This document shows, one piece after another, positions 24,666 through 34,372 of a DNA stretch of 64,000 bases. A program made the translations under genes and the position numbers. How positions within the stretch are numbered: position 1 is the stretch's first letter; each line of letters starts with the position of its first letter. Source of the stretch: Bacillus sp. RAR_GA_16 (lineage in GTDB: Bacteria; Bacillota; Bacilli; Bacillales; Guptibacillaceae); assembly GCF_020165985.1 (NCBI RefSeq), contig NZ_JAIUKZ010000010.1:62001-126000 (forward strand), read 5' to 3'. Below the pieces are notes generated by a model, which was given only the letters and a program-made list of their open reading frames with translations, was not told the DNA's origin and did not search any database.

Positions 24666-25525
24666 ACCTTACAATTACCAATGCTGAGAAGCTTTTGTGG
24701 AAGGGAATCACAAAGGCAGACTACCTTCATTATTTAACGAAGATCTCTTCACGCATGCTCCCTTTTCTTCATGATAAACCTTTAACAGTAATTCGCTATC
24801 CTGATGGTGTTGACGGGGAAGCATTTTACCAGAAGAACTGTCCTGAATATGCTCCAGCGTTCATCCAAACGGTCCAGTACCATGACCATAGAGCCATCAT
24901 CTGTTCAAATTTACCTACCTTACTCTGGCTTGGCAACCAGGCTGCCATTGAATTTCATGTTCCATTTGCTCCCTATCAAAGTGAAAAACCTTCCGAAATC
25001 GTCTTTGACCTTGATCCGCCTTCGCAAAAAGCTTTTTACTTAGCAGTTGAAGCAGCAAAGCAACTGAAAATCATCCTAGATCGGCTTCATTTAACAGGAT
25101 TTCTGAAATTATCAGGTAATAAGGGGCTACAAATACACATTCCTCTTCCACTGGATACTTTCACATATGACCAAACAAAATTGTTCACCTCTTTCATAGC
25201 CAACTACTTAGTTGAACAGAACCCTGAAAAGTTTACAATTGAACGACTTAAAAAGAACCGACACGGCCGTCTCTATATTGATTATGTACAACATGCTAGT
25301 GGCAAAACAATTATCGCGCCTTATTCAGCACGAGGCAATCAAAACGGGCTTGTAGCTGTCCCGATTGAGTGGAGCGAGTTAACAGATGAGCTAACACCGA
25401 TCCCATTTTCAATGGAAAACGTATTAAATAGAAAGACAAACCCGTTTGACAATTATGAAAAGATAAGAACGGAACAATCCTTCCAACAAATCCTCAGTTG
25501 GCTTAACACTCAAAATAAAAAATAA
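24632..25525 (+). CDS. ligD: LigD, polymerase/primase domain
   Basis: A 297-residue archaeo-eukaryotic-primase-like domain: 'ITNAEKLLWKGITKADYLHYL', 'RYPDGVDGEAFYQKNCPEYAP', 'EIVFDLDPP' (metal Asp-x-Asp), 'SGNKGLQIHIPL' (SGxKGxH/Q), and 'DYVQHASGKTIIAPYSARG'. It fills gaps or adds ribonucleotides at broken ends. GGGAGG before ATG 24632 would permit independent translation, but the codons before it also read smoothly as the ligase C-terminus. A single-chain LigD is the alternative. Confidence 0.9.
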   Translation: MGKHSITVDDIDLTITNAEKLLWKGITKADYLHYLTKISSRMLPFLHDKPLTVIRYPDGVDGEAFYQKNCPEYAPAFIQTVQYHDHRAIICSNLPTLLWLGNQAAIEFHVPFAPYQSEKPSEIVFDLDPPSQKAFYLAVEAAKQLKIILDRLHLTGFLKLSGNKGLQIHIPLPLDTFTYDQTKLFTSFIANYLVEQNPEKFTIERLKKNRHGRLYIDYVQHASGKTIIAPYSARGNQNGLVAVPIEWSELTDELTPIPFSMENVLNRKTNPFDNYEKIRTEQSFQQILSWLNTQNKK

Positions 25526-25545
25526 CCGCTTTGGCGGTTATTTTT
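25518..25545. terminator. Bidirectional terminator
   Basis: AAAAATAACCGC / GCGGTTATTTTT hairpin between the convergent ligD and the LacI-type regulator, overlapping both gene ends. Confidence 0.9.
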
Positions 25546-26572
25546 GACCCTCATTTAACGTTTGAACTGTCCATCTTTCAACTAATTTATGGGGAACACA
25601 AACACGTTTGTTTCCCGCATCTGGTTCAACAATTTTTTCTAGTAAACAATTGACAGCCTGATACCCAAGTTGAAAAATATTAATATCAACTGATGTTAGC
25701 GGTGGGCTGGAATATTCCGCAAGCATAACATTGTTAAAGCTAATGATGGAAACATCTTCAGGAACAGATAGCCCCATCTCATCAAGCTTACTCATAATGC
25801 CAAGAGCCATCAGATCATCGGCAACCACAAGTGCTGTTGGTGGCGTTTCTAAGGAGAACAGCTCCATAACCGCTTCTTGTCCTCCCTCTTTCAGAAATTC
25901 CACATGAACAACATAATCCTCTTCATATGGAAGATCAGCCTCACGCAGTGCTTTTTCATAGCCATTTAAGCGATCTACCGTTACAACTAGATCTAAATTC
26001 CCACCAACAAAGGCGATGTGCGTATGTCCTTTTTTGATAAAATGAGCCGTTACATCTTTGGCTGCTCGAAAATTATCATTATCGACATGGGTAATGGAAT
26101 CTGGATTAACGAGTGGCTTTCCGATTACCGTAAAGGGAAAGTCCTGTTCTTCAAGAAAAGCCATAATCTTATCATCAATTCTTGAGTAAAGCATAACAAT
26201 GCCGTCCACTCTGCGTCCGTGCACCATGCCCATTACGCCCTGGAGCATCTCTTCTTCTGTTGCGCCTGTTGAAAGATAAAGCGTAAATTCTTTTTCGTGA
26301 GCCTTTGTGCTAATCCCTCTGAGTACTTCAGGAAAGAATGGATTTTGTAGGGCTTTATCAGCTGAACTCGGCATCACCAGGCCAATTGTTTGCGTACTTC
26401 GATTCGCAAGGCTCCTTGCATTATAGTTAGGATGGTAGCCAAGGTCTTCCATTGCCTCTCTTACCCGACGTTTCGTCCGTTCACTAATCCGTGGATTATT
26501 GGCAATGACGCGAGAAACTGTCGATGGCGCGACATTTGCAAGTTTTGCTACATCCTTTATTGTTACTGCCAT
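25538..26572 (-). CDS. LacI family maltodextrin regulator
   Basis: A 344-residue LacI-family repressor. The helix-turn-helix and hinge are 'TIKDVAKLANVAPSTVSRVIA' (residues 4-24) and 'NARSLANRSTQTIG', followed by a periplasmic-binding-protein-like effector domain. It lies just downstream of mdxEFG on the same strand but behind a terminator, so it has its own promoter, and similar operators occur before it and before mdxE and the amylase. It most likely responds to maltose or maltodextrin (MalR/MdxR role, inferred from context). Confidence 0.88.
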   Translation of the reverse strand: MAVTIKDVAKLANVAPSTVSRVIANNPRISERTKRRVREAMEDLGYHPNYNARSLANRSTQTIGLVMPSSADKALQNPFFPEVLRGISTKAHEKEFTLYLSTGATEEEMLQGVMGMVHGRRVDGIVMLYSRIDDKIMAFLEEQDFPFTVIGKPLVNPDSITHVDNDNFRAAKDVTAHFIKKGHTHIAFVGGNLDLVVTVDRLNGYEKALREADLPYEEDYVVHVEFLKEGGQEAVMELFSLETPPTALVVADDLMALGIMSKLDEMGLSVPEDVSIISFNNVMLAEYSSPPLTSVDINIFQLGYQAVNCLLEKIVEPDAGNKRVCVPHKLVERWTVQTLNEGQK

Positions 26573-26640
26573 TGGAATTCCTCCTGTACAAAGCTAGCGC
26601 TTATGAATTACATATAATTTAGAACAACCTAATCATTTAT

Positions 26641-26654
26641 TGTAAACGATTTCT
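26641..26654. promoter_or_regulatory. LacI/cre-type operator upstream of the regulator
   Basis: TGTAAACGATTTCT matches the cre-like pattern TGWAANCGNTNWCA except in the last base, and shares the ACGATT core with the sites at 30276 and 30485. Autoregulation or CcpA control is inferred. Confidence 0.5.
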
Positions 26655-26676
26655 TCCTAAAAAGACATCTCTTAAA

Positions 26677-26705
26677 AAGAGAAAGAAGGATCTCTTCTTT
26701 CTCTT
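26677..26705 (-). terminator. Terminator of the mdxEFG operon
   Basis: On the minus strand AAGAGAAAGAAG / CTTCTTTCTCTT with a 5-base loop is followed by TTT. Confidence 0.85.
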
Positions 26706-26713
26706 GTGATACA

Positions 26714-27556
26714 TTATCCTTTTGTTCCACCAGCTGTAAGGCCGGAAATAAAGTAGCGCTGGAGCGATAGGAATAGAATTGAGATTGGAATGGCAATTAA
26801 CACAGATCCTGCAGCAAACGTTGTAAACTCATTACCAAACTGATCAGAAATCATTTTGTAAAGACCGACTGCAAGCGTAAATTTCTCTTCACTTCTTAAG
26901 ATAACTTGCGCAAGGATAAAGTCTGTAAATGGTGTAATGAAGCTAAATAGTGCTACAACAGCAAGGATCGGTTTCGCAAGAGGCAAAATAATTTGCCAGA
27001 AGATGCGAAAGTGTCCAGCTCCATCAATTCGTGCAGACTCATCTAGTTCTTTTGGAATTGTATCAAAATACCCTTTTGCAAGCCACGTATTCATTGGAAG
27101 GAGCCCGCCTGCATAAACCAGAATGAGAGCAAAGTGCGTATCCAACAATCCCGTAATATAAGCAAGCACATAAATAGCGATTAGGGCTGCAAAGTTCGGG
27201 ATCATTTGAAGGATTAAGAACGTCATTAATCCATTTTTACGACCAACGAAGCGGTAACGCGAAAAGGCATAGGCCATACTCGAAATCATAGCAACAGCTA
27301 AAACCATAGTAATAATACAAATCTTAAGTGTATTCCAATACCAGAGCAAATAGTCACTTTCAGAAGTGTTAAAGAGCGACTTATAATGATCAAGTGTCGC
27401 ATCCTTTGGAATAATCGAAGAGCCTGATAAACTATCTCCAGGATTAAACGAAGATCCTACAATCCATAGAACAGGATATAAAATGATGACACAAGCGATA
27501 GCAATAGCAATATAGGACAATGTTAAGCGTACGGTATTTTGCATTTTTGGACTCAT
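26714..27556 (-). CDS. mdxG: Maltodextrin ABC transporter permease (MalG type)
   Basis: A 280-residue inner-membrane permease with six helices. The EAA loop 'ELDESARIDGAGHFRIFWQIILPLAKP' (residues ~180-205) couples to the ATPase. The ending 'RYFISGLTAGGTKG' is the MalG hallmark. Its start lies 2 bases from the mdxF stop. With MdxF and MdxE it imports maltodextrins; no ATPase gene is nearby, so a shared MsmX-type ATPase elsewhere is likely. Confidence 0.93.
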   Translation of the reverse strand: MSPKMQNTVRLTLSYIAIAIACVIILYPVLWIVGSSFNPGDSLSGSSIIPKDATLDHYKSLFNTSESDYLLWYWNTLKICIITMVLAVAMISSMAYAFSRYRFVGRKNGLMTFLILQMIPNFAALIAIYVLAYITGLLDTHFALILVYAGGLLPMNTWLAKGYFDTIPKELDESARIDGAGHFRIFWQIILPLAKPILAVVALFSFITPFTDFILAQVILRSEEKFTLAVGLYKMISDQFGNEFTTFAAGSVLIAIPISILFLSLQRYFISGLTAGGTKG

Positions 27557-27557
27557 A

Positions 27558-28841
27558 TTACATCATATCCTCTTCTTGGAATGATTTCGTTCTTCTAAAC
27601 TGCCATAGCGCAACACCAATAACAATGGCTGATAGAATCATAGTAATCGCGGCAGCTTTACCATATTGTGCGGAAGTAAAGGTCAGTTTGTAGATCCAGG
27701 AAATCAAAATGTCAGTGGATCCAGCCGTTTGACCTGATACTGCAGGTCCCCCACCGTTAAATAGGTAAATCACATTAAAGTTATTAAAGTTAAATGTGTA
27801 TTGTGTAATTAAGATTGGAGCAATCGCGAACAATACCATCGGAAGCGTTATGCCTCTGAACTTCTGCCACATATTCGCTCCATCAACCGTCGCAGCTTCA
27901 TATAATTCATCTGGAATGGACTGCAACACTCCTGTTACCATTGCGAAGATAAACGGGAATCCAAGCCAGAACTGTATGAGTATTAAAGCAACCTTCGTCC
28001 AAAATGGCTCTGTTAGCCATGGAATGGCATCGATTCCGAAAGCTGCTAAGATGTCATTGTTAATCGCACCAAACGTTTCGTTAAACATTCCTGCAAAGAC
28101 AAGAATGGATACGAACGCCGGTACTGCCCACGGCAAGATGAAGATTGTTCGAAAGATGCCTTTGAATTTAAGGTCTTTTTGATTCATTAAAACAGCTAAG
28201 AAAATTCCAATCGCGATTTGCCCAGTAGTAGCTACAAATGTCCACACGATCGTCCAAGAGAATACATCCAAGAATGTATCACGCCAAATATCTAATTTAA
28301 ATATATCGATATAGTTCTGAATTCCCACCCAGTCTACTAGGTTAGCTGGAGGTGAATGATAAAGATCATAGTTTGTAAACGATAATAAAATAACGAACAA
28401 GATTGGAAAGATAACCACAAAGATTAATAGGAAAAACCCTGGTGATAACATCAAATATGGAAAACCTTGATCCGTAACATTTCGATACTGCTCTTTGACT
28501 GAATTTAGAGGAATGCCTCGATCACGATTTCTTCCGTTCAAATAGGCATCTCTTAGATTTAAGAAATAAATGACTAATCCAATCAGGATAACAAGAACAG
28601 CAATAATCCCCTGGGTTAACAAGAAGATGGAATGATCTCGCGGGAGCTTTTCTCCTAACGTAACGATTCCCCATAGTCCAATATTGATTAAGTCAGCAAA
28701 AGCAACTGCAAAGGAAACGGTTAGTATGAAGAACATGAGTCCTTTGAGGATTTGCTTGTTATAAAACTGACCAAATCCAGGTATGATTGAGAGTGCTAAT
28801 GCTGTTTTGCGATGCTTCGTTTGACGTTCAGTTGCCTCCAT
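27558..28841 (-). CDS. mdxF: Maltodextrin ABC transporter permease (MalF type)
   Basis: A 427-residue permease with about eight helices: a small N-terminal domain ('IIPGFGQFYNKQILKG') of two or three helices, then the MalF core with EAA loop 'DELYEAATVDGANMWQKFRGITLPM'. 'YNVI'-like 'FNVIYLFNGGGP' is typical of maltose permeases. The ATG at 28841 is about 12 bases after AAAGGGG, a little far; a GTG at 28871 is possible but has no site. Confidence 0.9.
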   Translation of the reverse strand: MEATERQTKHRKTALALSIIPGFGQFYNKQILKGLMFFILTVSFAVAFADLINIGLWGIVTLGEKLPRDHSIFLLTQGIIAVLVILIGLVIYFLNLRDAYLNGRNRDRGIPLNSVKEQYRNVTDQGFPYLMLSPGFFLLIFVVIFPILFVILLSFTNYDLYHSPPANLVDWVGIQNYIDIFKLDIWRDTFLDVFSWTIVWTFVATTGQIAIGIFLAVLMNQKDLKFKGIFRTIFILPWAVPAFVSILVFAGMFNETFGAINNDILAAFGIDAIPWLTEPFWTKVALILIQFWLGFPFIFAMVTGVLQSIPDELYEAATVDGANMWQKFRGITLPMVLFAIAPILITQYTFNFNNFNVIYLFNGGGPAVSGQTAGSTDILISWIYKLTFTSAQYGKAAAITMILSAIVIGVALWQFRRTKSFQEEDMM

Positions 28842-28893
28842 CGTGATGGCAATCCCCTTTCTTCTCCCCACTTTTCTAGCTTTAAAGTGAGAA

Positions 28894-28919
28894 GCAGTAC
28901 CCCGTTTCCGGAGTACCGC
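28894..28919 (-). other. Intercistronic stem-loop between mdxE and mdxF
   Basis: On the minus strand GCGGTACTCC and GGGGTACTGC pair around a short loop, without a T tract. Such hairpins after a binding-protein gene often stabilise its mRNA and let it exceed permease expression; this role is inferred. Confidence 0.6.
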
Positions 28920-28936
28920 TTTGAATTTTCAAATCA

Positions 28937-30220
28937 TTAGTTGCTGTGGTTTTGCTCGATTTGAGACTTAATTGTTTTTGTAGCCTCATCTAGTGCTGCC
29001 TTCGGCTCTTGCTTATTTGTTGCAACAAGTTGAAGGGCAGATGCTGCTGGTTCCCATACCTCTGCCATTTCTGGAATGTTAGGCATTGGAACACCATATT
29101 GAGACTGAACTGCTACTGCAGAAGCACCTTCATTATCAGCAATAACTGGATCTTCAATTAGTGATTTCACTGGAGGAATTTCAGCCGTTTTTTCATAACG
29201 AATCTTCGCATTTTCCTCATTTGTAATCCATTCTACAAGCTTAGTTGCCCATTCTTTGTTTTCAGAGAAGTTACTTACGTGCCAACCTTTAACCCCAATG
29301 AAAGTTTTAAAGTTTTCGCCATTTGGAAGTTTTGGCATTGGAGCTACACCAATATCAATACCAGCGTCTTTATAGCCCTGGAATGACCATGGTCCGTTCA
29401 TAACAGAAGCGGCTTTTCCTTCATTAAAGAGACCATCCATTGTTGATCCACCATTTTCGCCAATAAGCCCTTTAGGAAATAGTCCTTCTTTATACCATTT
29501 TTGAATATATTCTGTTCCTTCGACTGCGCCTTCATTGTTAAGACCGAGATCTTGTGGGTTTAAACCTTCATCTGTGCGATCAAATACATAGCCACCGTAA
29601 CCAGCTAATACGGCATTCGCAAAATAGAAGTTATCCCAAAGCGCAAGGAAACCATATTGTTTGTCTTTTGTATAATCCTTCGCAAAATCATAGACTTCAT
29701 CCATTGATTCAGGAGCTTTGTCCATTAGCTCTTTGTTATAAATAAATACTGGTGTTTCTGTTGCTTTAGGTAGTCCGTAAAGCTTTCCATCAAAGTTTTC
29801 TGCTTGGATAGAAGACTCTGTAAACGTATCGACAACAGATTGATCAACTTCAATCGGAGAGATAAGTCCCTCAACTGCAGCTTGTCCAATTTGGTCGTGT
29901 GGTAGTGTAATCACATCAGGACCAGTACCAGCTGGACCATCTAGACGGATTTGCTCTCTAATTTCATCCGCCATCCCTAGTTCTTTAAATTCTACTTTAA
30001 TGCCATACTCTTCTTCGAAACTAGCAATTGCAGGTTCAAGTGCGATTCCTTTATCTGTATCTTCCCAAACAACGAGCTTCTCAGGTTTGTTAGCGTCATC
30101 CCCTTCAGAATCACTGCCTCCACCGTTACTTGAAGCGTTTTCATTGTTTTGCGGTCCGCATGCAGCAAGAACGCCGATTGCAAGAACTAGAGTAAGAAAC
30201 AAAGCGAAAAAGCGTTTCAT
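28937..30220 (-). CDS. mdxE: Maltodextrin-binding lipoprotein
   Basis: A 427-residue extracellular solute-binding lipoprotein (SBP family 1). Residues 1-21 are a lipoprotein signal with lipobox 'LAAC' (Cys21), followed by an acidic Ser/Gly/Asn linker. 'KLVVWEDTDKGIALEPAIASFEEEYG' and 'MNGPWSFQGYKDAGIDIGVAPMPKLPNG' (in parts) match maltose-binding proteins. It captures maltodextrins for MdxFG. GAGGGGGT precedes the ATG, and a stem-loop follows. Confidence 0.93.
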   Translation of the reverse strand: MKRFFALFLTLVLAIGVLAACGPQNNENASSNGGGSDSEGDDANKPEKLVVWEDTDKGIALEPAIASFEEEYGIKVEFKELGMADEIREQIRLDGPAGTGPDVITLPHDQIGQAAVEGLISPIEVDQSVVDTFTESSIQAENFDGKLYGLPKATETPVFIYNKELMDKAPESMDEVYDFAKDYTKDKQYGFLALWDNFYFANAVLAGYGGYVFDRTDEGLNPQDLGLNNEGAVEGTEYIQKWYKEGLFPKGLIGENGGSTMDGLFNEGKAASVMNGPWSFQGYKDAGIDIGVAPMPKLPNGENFKTFIGVKGWHVSNFSENKEWATKLVEWITNEENAKIRYEKTAEIPPVKSLIEDPVIADNEGASAVAVQSQYGVPMPNIPEMAEVWEPAASALQLVATNKQEPKAALDEATKTIKSQIEQNHSN

Positions 30221-30252
30221 GTGTTAACCCCCTCTTAAATTTACGATCATCA

Positions 30253-30289
30253 TACAAGCGCTTTCATTCATTTCATGAAAACGATTGCA
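30253..30289. promoter_or_regulatory. Two cre/LacI-type operators upstream of mdxE
   Basis: TACAAGCGCTTTCA at 30253-30266 and TGAAAACGATTGCA at 30276-30289 are imperfect palindromes with the central CG of LacI-family and CcpA sites. They lie 33-70 bp before mdxE, fit for repression by the local LacI-type regulator and carbon catabolite control. The 30221-30515 region holds only these control sites. Confidence 0.6.
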
Positions 30290-30329
30290 CTGACTTTCTA
30301 TAACCTATTATACATGCCTATATTTTTTT

Positions 30330-30343
30330 CGCAACCGTTTGCA
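30330..30343. promoter_or_regulatory. LacI-type operator, mdxE-amylase intergenic
   Basis: CGCAACCGTTTGCA is a near-perfect palindrome of the GCAANCGNTTGC type seen for MalR-like repressors. Confidence 0.5.
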
Positions 30344-30431
30344 CAAAGTTTTTTCAAAATTTTTTCGAAATACCAAATCCTCCTTGTTTTTTACATTTGA
30401 CTAGAAGCGATCGATCTTCTACATTTGATAG

Positions 30432-32252
<1,821 letters not shown>

Positions 32253-32255
32253 TTA

Positions 32256-32289
32256 AAAAAGCTCCTGGACGAAAGTTCAGGAGCTTTTT
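32256..32289 (+). terminator. Terminator of the cyclomaltodextrinase gene
   Basis: GCTCCTGGAC / GTTCAGGAGC with loop GAAA, flanked by A6 and T5. Confidence 0.9.
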
Positions 32290-32465
32290 GCGTCTCTAAA
32301 GAGCCTTCTCTTCTGTAAGCGTAACCATCCTTACTACTTCAACACTCTCGTTAGAAACCAAATTCGATATGGTTAGATTATGTGACAAACTATTTTAAAT
32401 TTTCTAAAAATAAACTTGAATTTCGCGATTTCTGAGCATAACATGAGGATATAGAAAAAAGGCAA

Positions 32466-32482
32466 TGTTAGAAAAACTGACA
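32466..32482. promoter_or_regulatory. GlnR/TnrA box upstream of glnK
   Basis: TGTTA-GAAAAAC-TGACA is an exact match to the TGTNA-N7-TNACA consensus of GlnR and TnrA. It ends 13 bases before the glnK start and touches the ribosome binding site, a position that suits repression. A weaker half-match, TGTGA-N7-TTTTA, starts at 32381. The 32290-32465 stretch shows no gene. Confidence 0.7.
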
Positions 32483-32495
32483 TGGAGGGTCTTAC

Positions 32496-32837
32496 ATGAA
32501 AAAAGTAGAAGCTATTATTCGTCCTGAAGCATTCCAGGATCTGAGAGATCGGTTGAGAGATGAGGGGATCACCGGCATGACCGTATCTGAAGTAGCGGGA
32601 TGCGGGTTACAAAAAAAGCAAACAGGTGTCTTCAGGGGAAGCCACTTTGAAGTCTCCCTACAGGCAAAAATAAAAGTAGAGCTTGTTTTTGATGATCACC
32701 TTCTGGATCACGTGACCAAGACCATTCGTGATGTTTGTGCAACCGGCGAAGTAGGCGATGGTAAAATCTTCGTCTATCCAGTAGAAGATGTGATCCGCAT
32801 ACGTTCTGGTGAGCACGGGCTAACAGCATTTAAATAA
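32496..32837 (+). CDS. glnK: PII nitrogen regulatory protein
   Basis: A 113-residue PII protein. 'MKKVEAIIRPEAFQDLRDRL' opens the fold; the T-loop 'GLQKKQTGVFRGSHFEVSLQAKIKVELV' (in parts) lacks the uridylylated tyrosine of enteric PII, as usual in Bacillus; 'GEVGDGKIFVYPVEDVIRIRSGE' is the C-terminal signature. It senses ATP/ADP and 2-oxoglutarate and binds the ammonium channel encoded 21 bases downstream (Bacillus nrgB). Here glnK precedes amt, whereas nrgA precedes nrgB in Bacillus subtilis. Confidence 0.93.
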   Translation: MKKVEAIIRPEAFQDLRDRLRDEGITGMTVSEVAGCGLQKKQTGVFRGSHFEVSLQAKIKVELVFDDHLLDHVTKTIRDVCATGEVGDGKIFVYPVEDVIRIRSGEHGLTAFK

Positions 32838-32858
32838 ACTTAAAAGGATGATAACAGT

Positions 32859-34255
32859 ATGAAAAAAATGACTGGTTTGTTCGCACTTCTCTTTCTTTTT
32901 TCAGGTGGGCATGTTTTGGCTGCTGGGGATGCCTCAGAGGTAGCCGCCCTAAGTGCTTCAATGGATACGGTTTGGATTATGATTGCTGCGTTTCTCGTAT
33001 TTTTTATGCATGCAGGGTTCGCTATGGTTGAAACGGGATTTACTCGTTCCAAAAATGCGTTAAACATTTTAATGAAAAACTTACTTACCATGTCGATCGG
33101 TGCTGTCCTCTATTTTATTGTGGGATATGGACTGATGTTTGGTTCATCTGCAGGTGGATTTATCGGGTCTGACGGTTTCCTACTCTTTGGACAATCTGAT
33201 AATATCGGATTCTTCGTTTTCCAAGCGGTCTTTGCTGCAACTTGTGCCACAATTATCTCTGGAGCAGTGGCTGAGCGAATGAAATTGATTAGCTATATCG
33301 CTGTTACAGTTGTCATGATCGGATTTGTCTATCCTGTGGTCGGTCATTGGATCTGGGGCGGCGGATGGCTTTCAGAATTAGGATTTACAGACTTTGCAGG
33401 TTCTACAGTCGTTCATATGACTGGTGCCCTTGGTGCCGTCGTTGCAGTAGCCTTCCTTGGCGGTCGTCTTGGAAAATACTCAAACGGCAAAGTGAACGTT
33501 ATCCAGGGACATAACATCCCATTAGGCGCTCTCGGAGTCTTTATACTCTGGTTTGGTTGGTTTGGTTTTAATGCAGGTAGTACTCTCTCCGCAAGTGATG
33601 CACTTATTCCTACAATCGTAGCCACTACGCTTCTTTCAGCTTCGAGTGTGGTGTGATCGGTAGTGCCTTTTACTCTTACATTCGTTATAAGCAAATTGAT
33701 GCTTCGTTAACGTTAAATGGCGCGCTCGCGGGTCTCGTAGGGATTACGGCTGGTACGGCAAGCGTCTCCCCAATTGGTGCGATGTTTATCGGTCTTATCT
33801 CAGGAGTTATTTTAATTGAAGCGGTTCAACTGATTGATCGTCGCGTCAAATTAGATGATCCAGTCGGTGCGATTGCAGTTCACGGTGTATGTGGAGTTTG
33901 GGGAACCCTTGCTGTTGGACTTTTTGCCATCGATGGCGGCTTGTTCTACGGAGGCGGCGCATCCCTTCTTCTTGTTCAAGCAATCGGTATTCTAGCAGTT
34001 ATGGCCTGGACATTGGGAACAGTTGGTATCTTTTTATTCATTTATACTCGTTTTTCTTCTATACGCGTTTCCCGTGAAGAAGAAATCCAAGGACTGGATT
34101 TCGCAGAGCACGGTTCTACTGCTTACGAGGTTAGAGGGGGCATCCTTAATAACAGTGAAAGCCCCTCTTCTAGCTCACCATTTGGTCATGGATTAGTCGA
34201 ACGACTAAACGGACTCGAACCGCCAAAGGAGAGAAAAGCAGAAACGAGCGTTTAG
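32859..34255 (+). pseudogene. amt: Ammonium transporter AmtB/NrgA, frameshifted
   Basis: The first 265 codons read as an Amt: a signal-like N-terminus, 'AFLVFFMHAGFAMVETGFTRSKNALNI' (in parts), 'GHWIWGGGWLSELGF', 'VHMTGALGAVVAVAFLGGRLG' and 'FNAGSTLSA'. A stop (TGA 33654) then interrupts; the rest ('GVIGSAFYSYIRYKQIDASLTLNGALAGLVGIT' in parts, 'AVHGVCGVWGTLAVGLF') continues in another frame to 34255. Removing a duplicated TG in GAGTGTGGTGTG (33645-33655), or adding one base, restores a ~464-residue channel. The last codons, 'KAETSV', come from a fragment of the dispersed repeat. Confidence 0.88.
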
Positions 34256-34257
34256 AC
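34233..34257 (+). repeat. Fragment of the dispersed repeat in the amt 3' end
   Basis: GAAAAGCAGAAACGAGCGTT plus TAGAC matches the repeat core at 4301 with one difference. It is in frame with amt and provides its last residues and stop codon. Confidence 0.7.
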
Positions 34258-34340
34258 TCGACAAGAGCTGATGCTTAATAATTGTTCATATGAAAACGAT
34301 CCTTTTATCTTTCATATTTTATAACTTAATTTAGTAAAAA

Positions 34341-34370
34341 AAAGGACCGAAGCCATGTGCTTCGGTCCTT
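34341..34370. terminator. Bidirectional terminator between amt and asnO
   Basis: AAGGACCGAAGC / GCTTCGGTCCTT hairpin, with A-rich and T-rich flanks, between convergent genes. Confidence 0.9.
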
Positions 34371-34372
34371 CT

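Noticed and set aside
28842-28871. Upstream GTG start for mdxF at 28871
   Set aside because: It lacks a ribosome binding site, and the added residues (GRRKGIAIT) look unrelated to MalF proteins.
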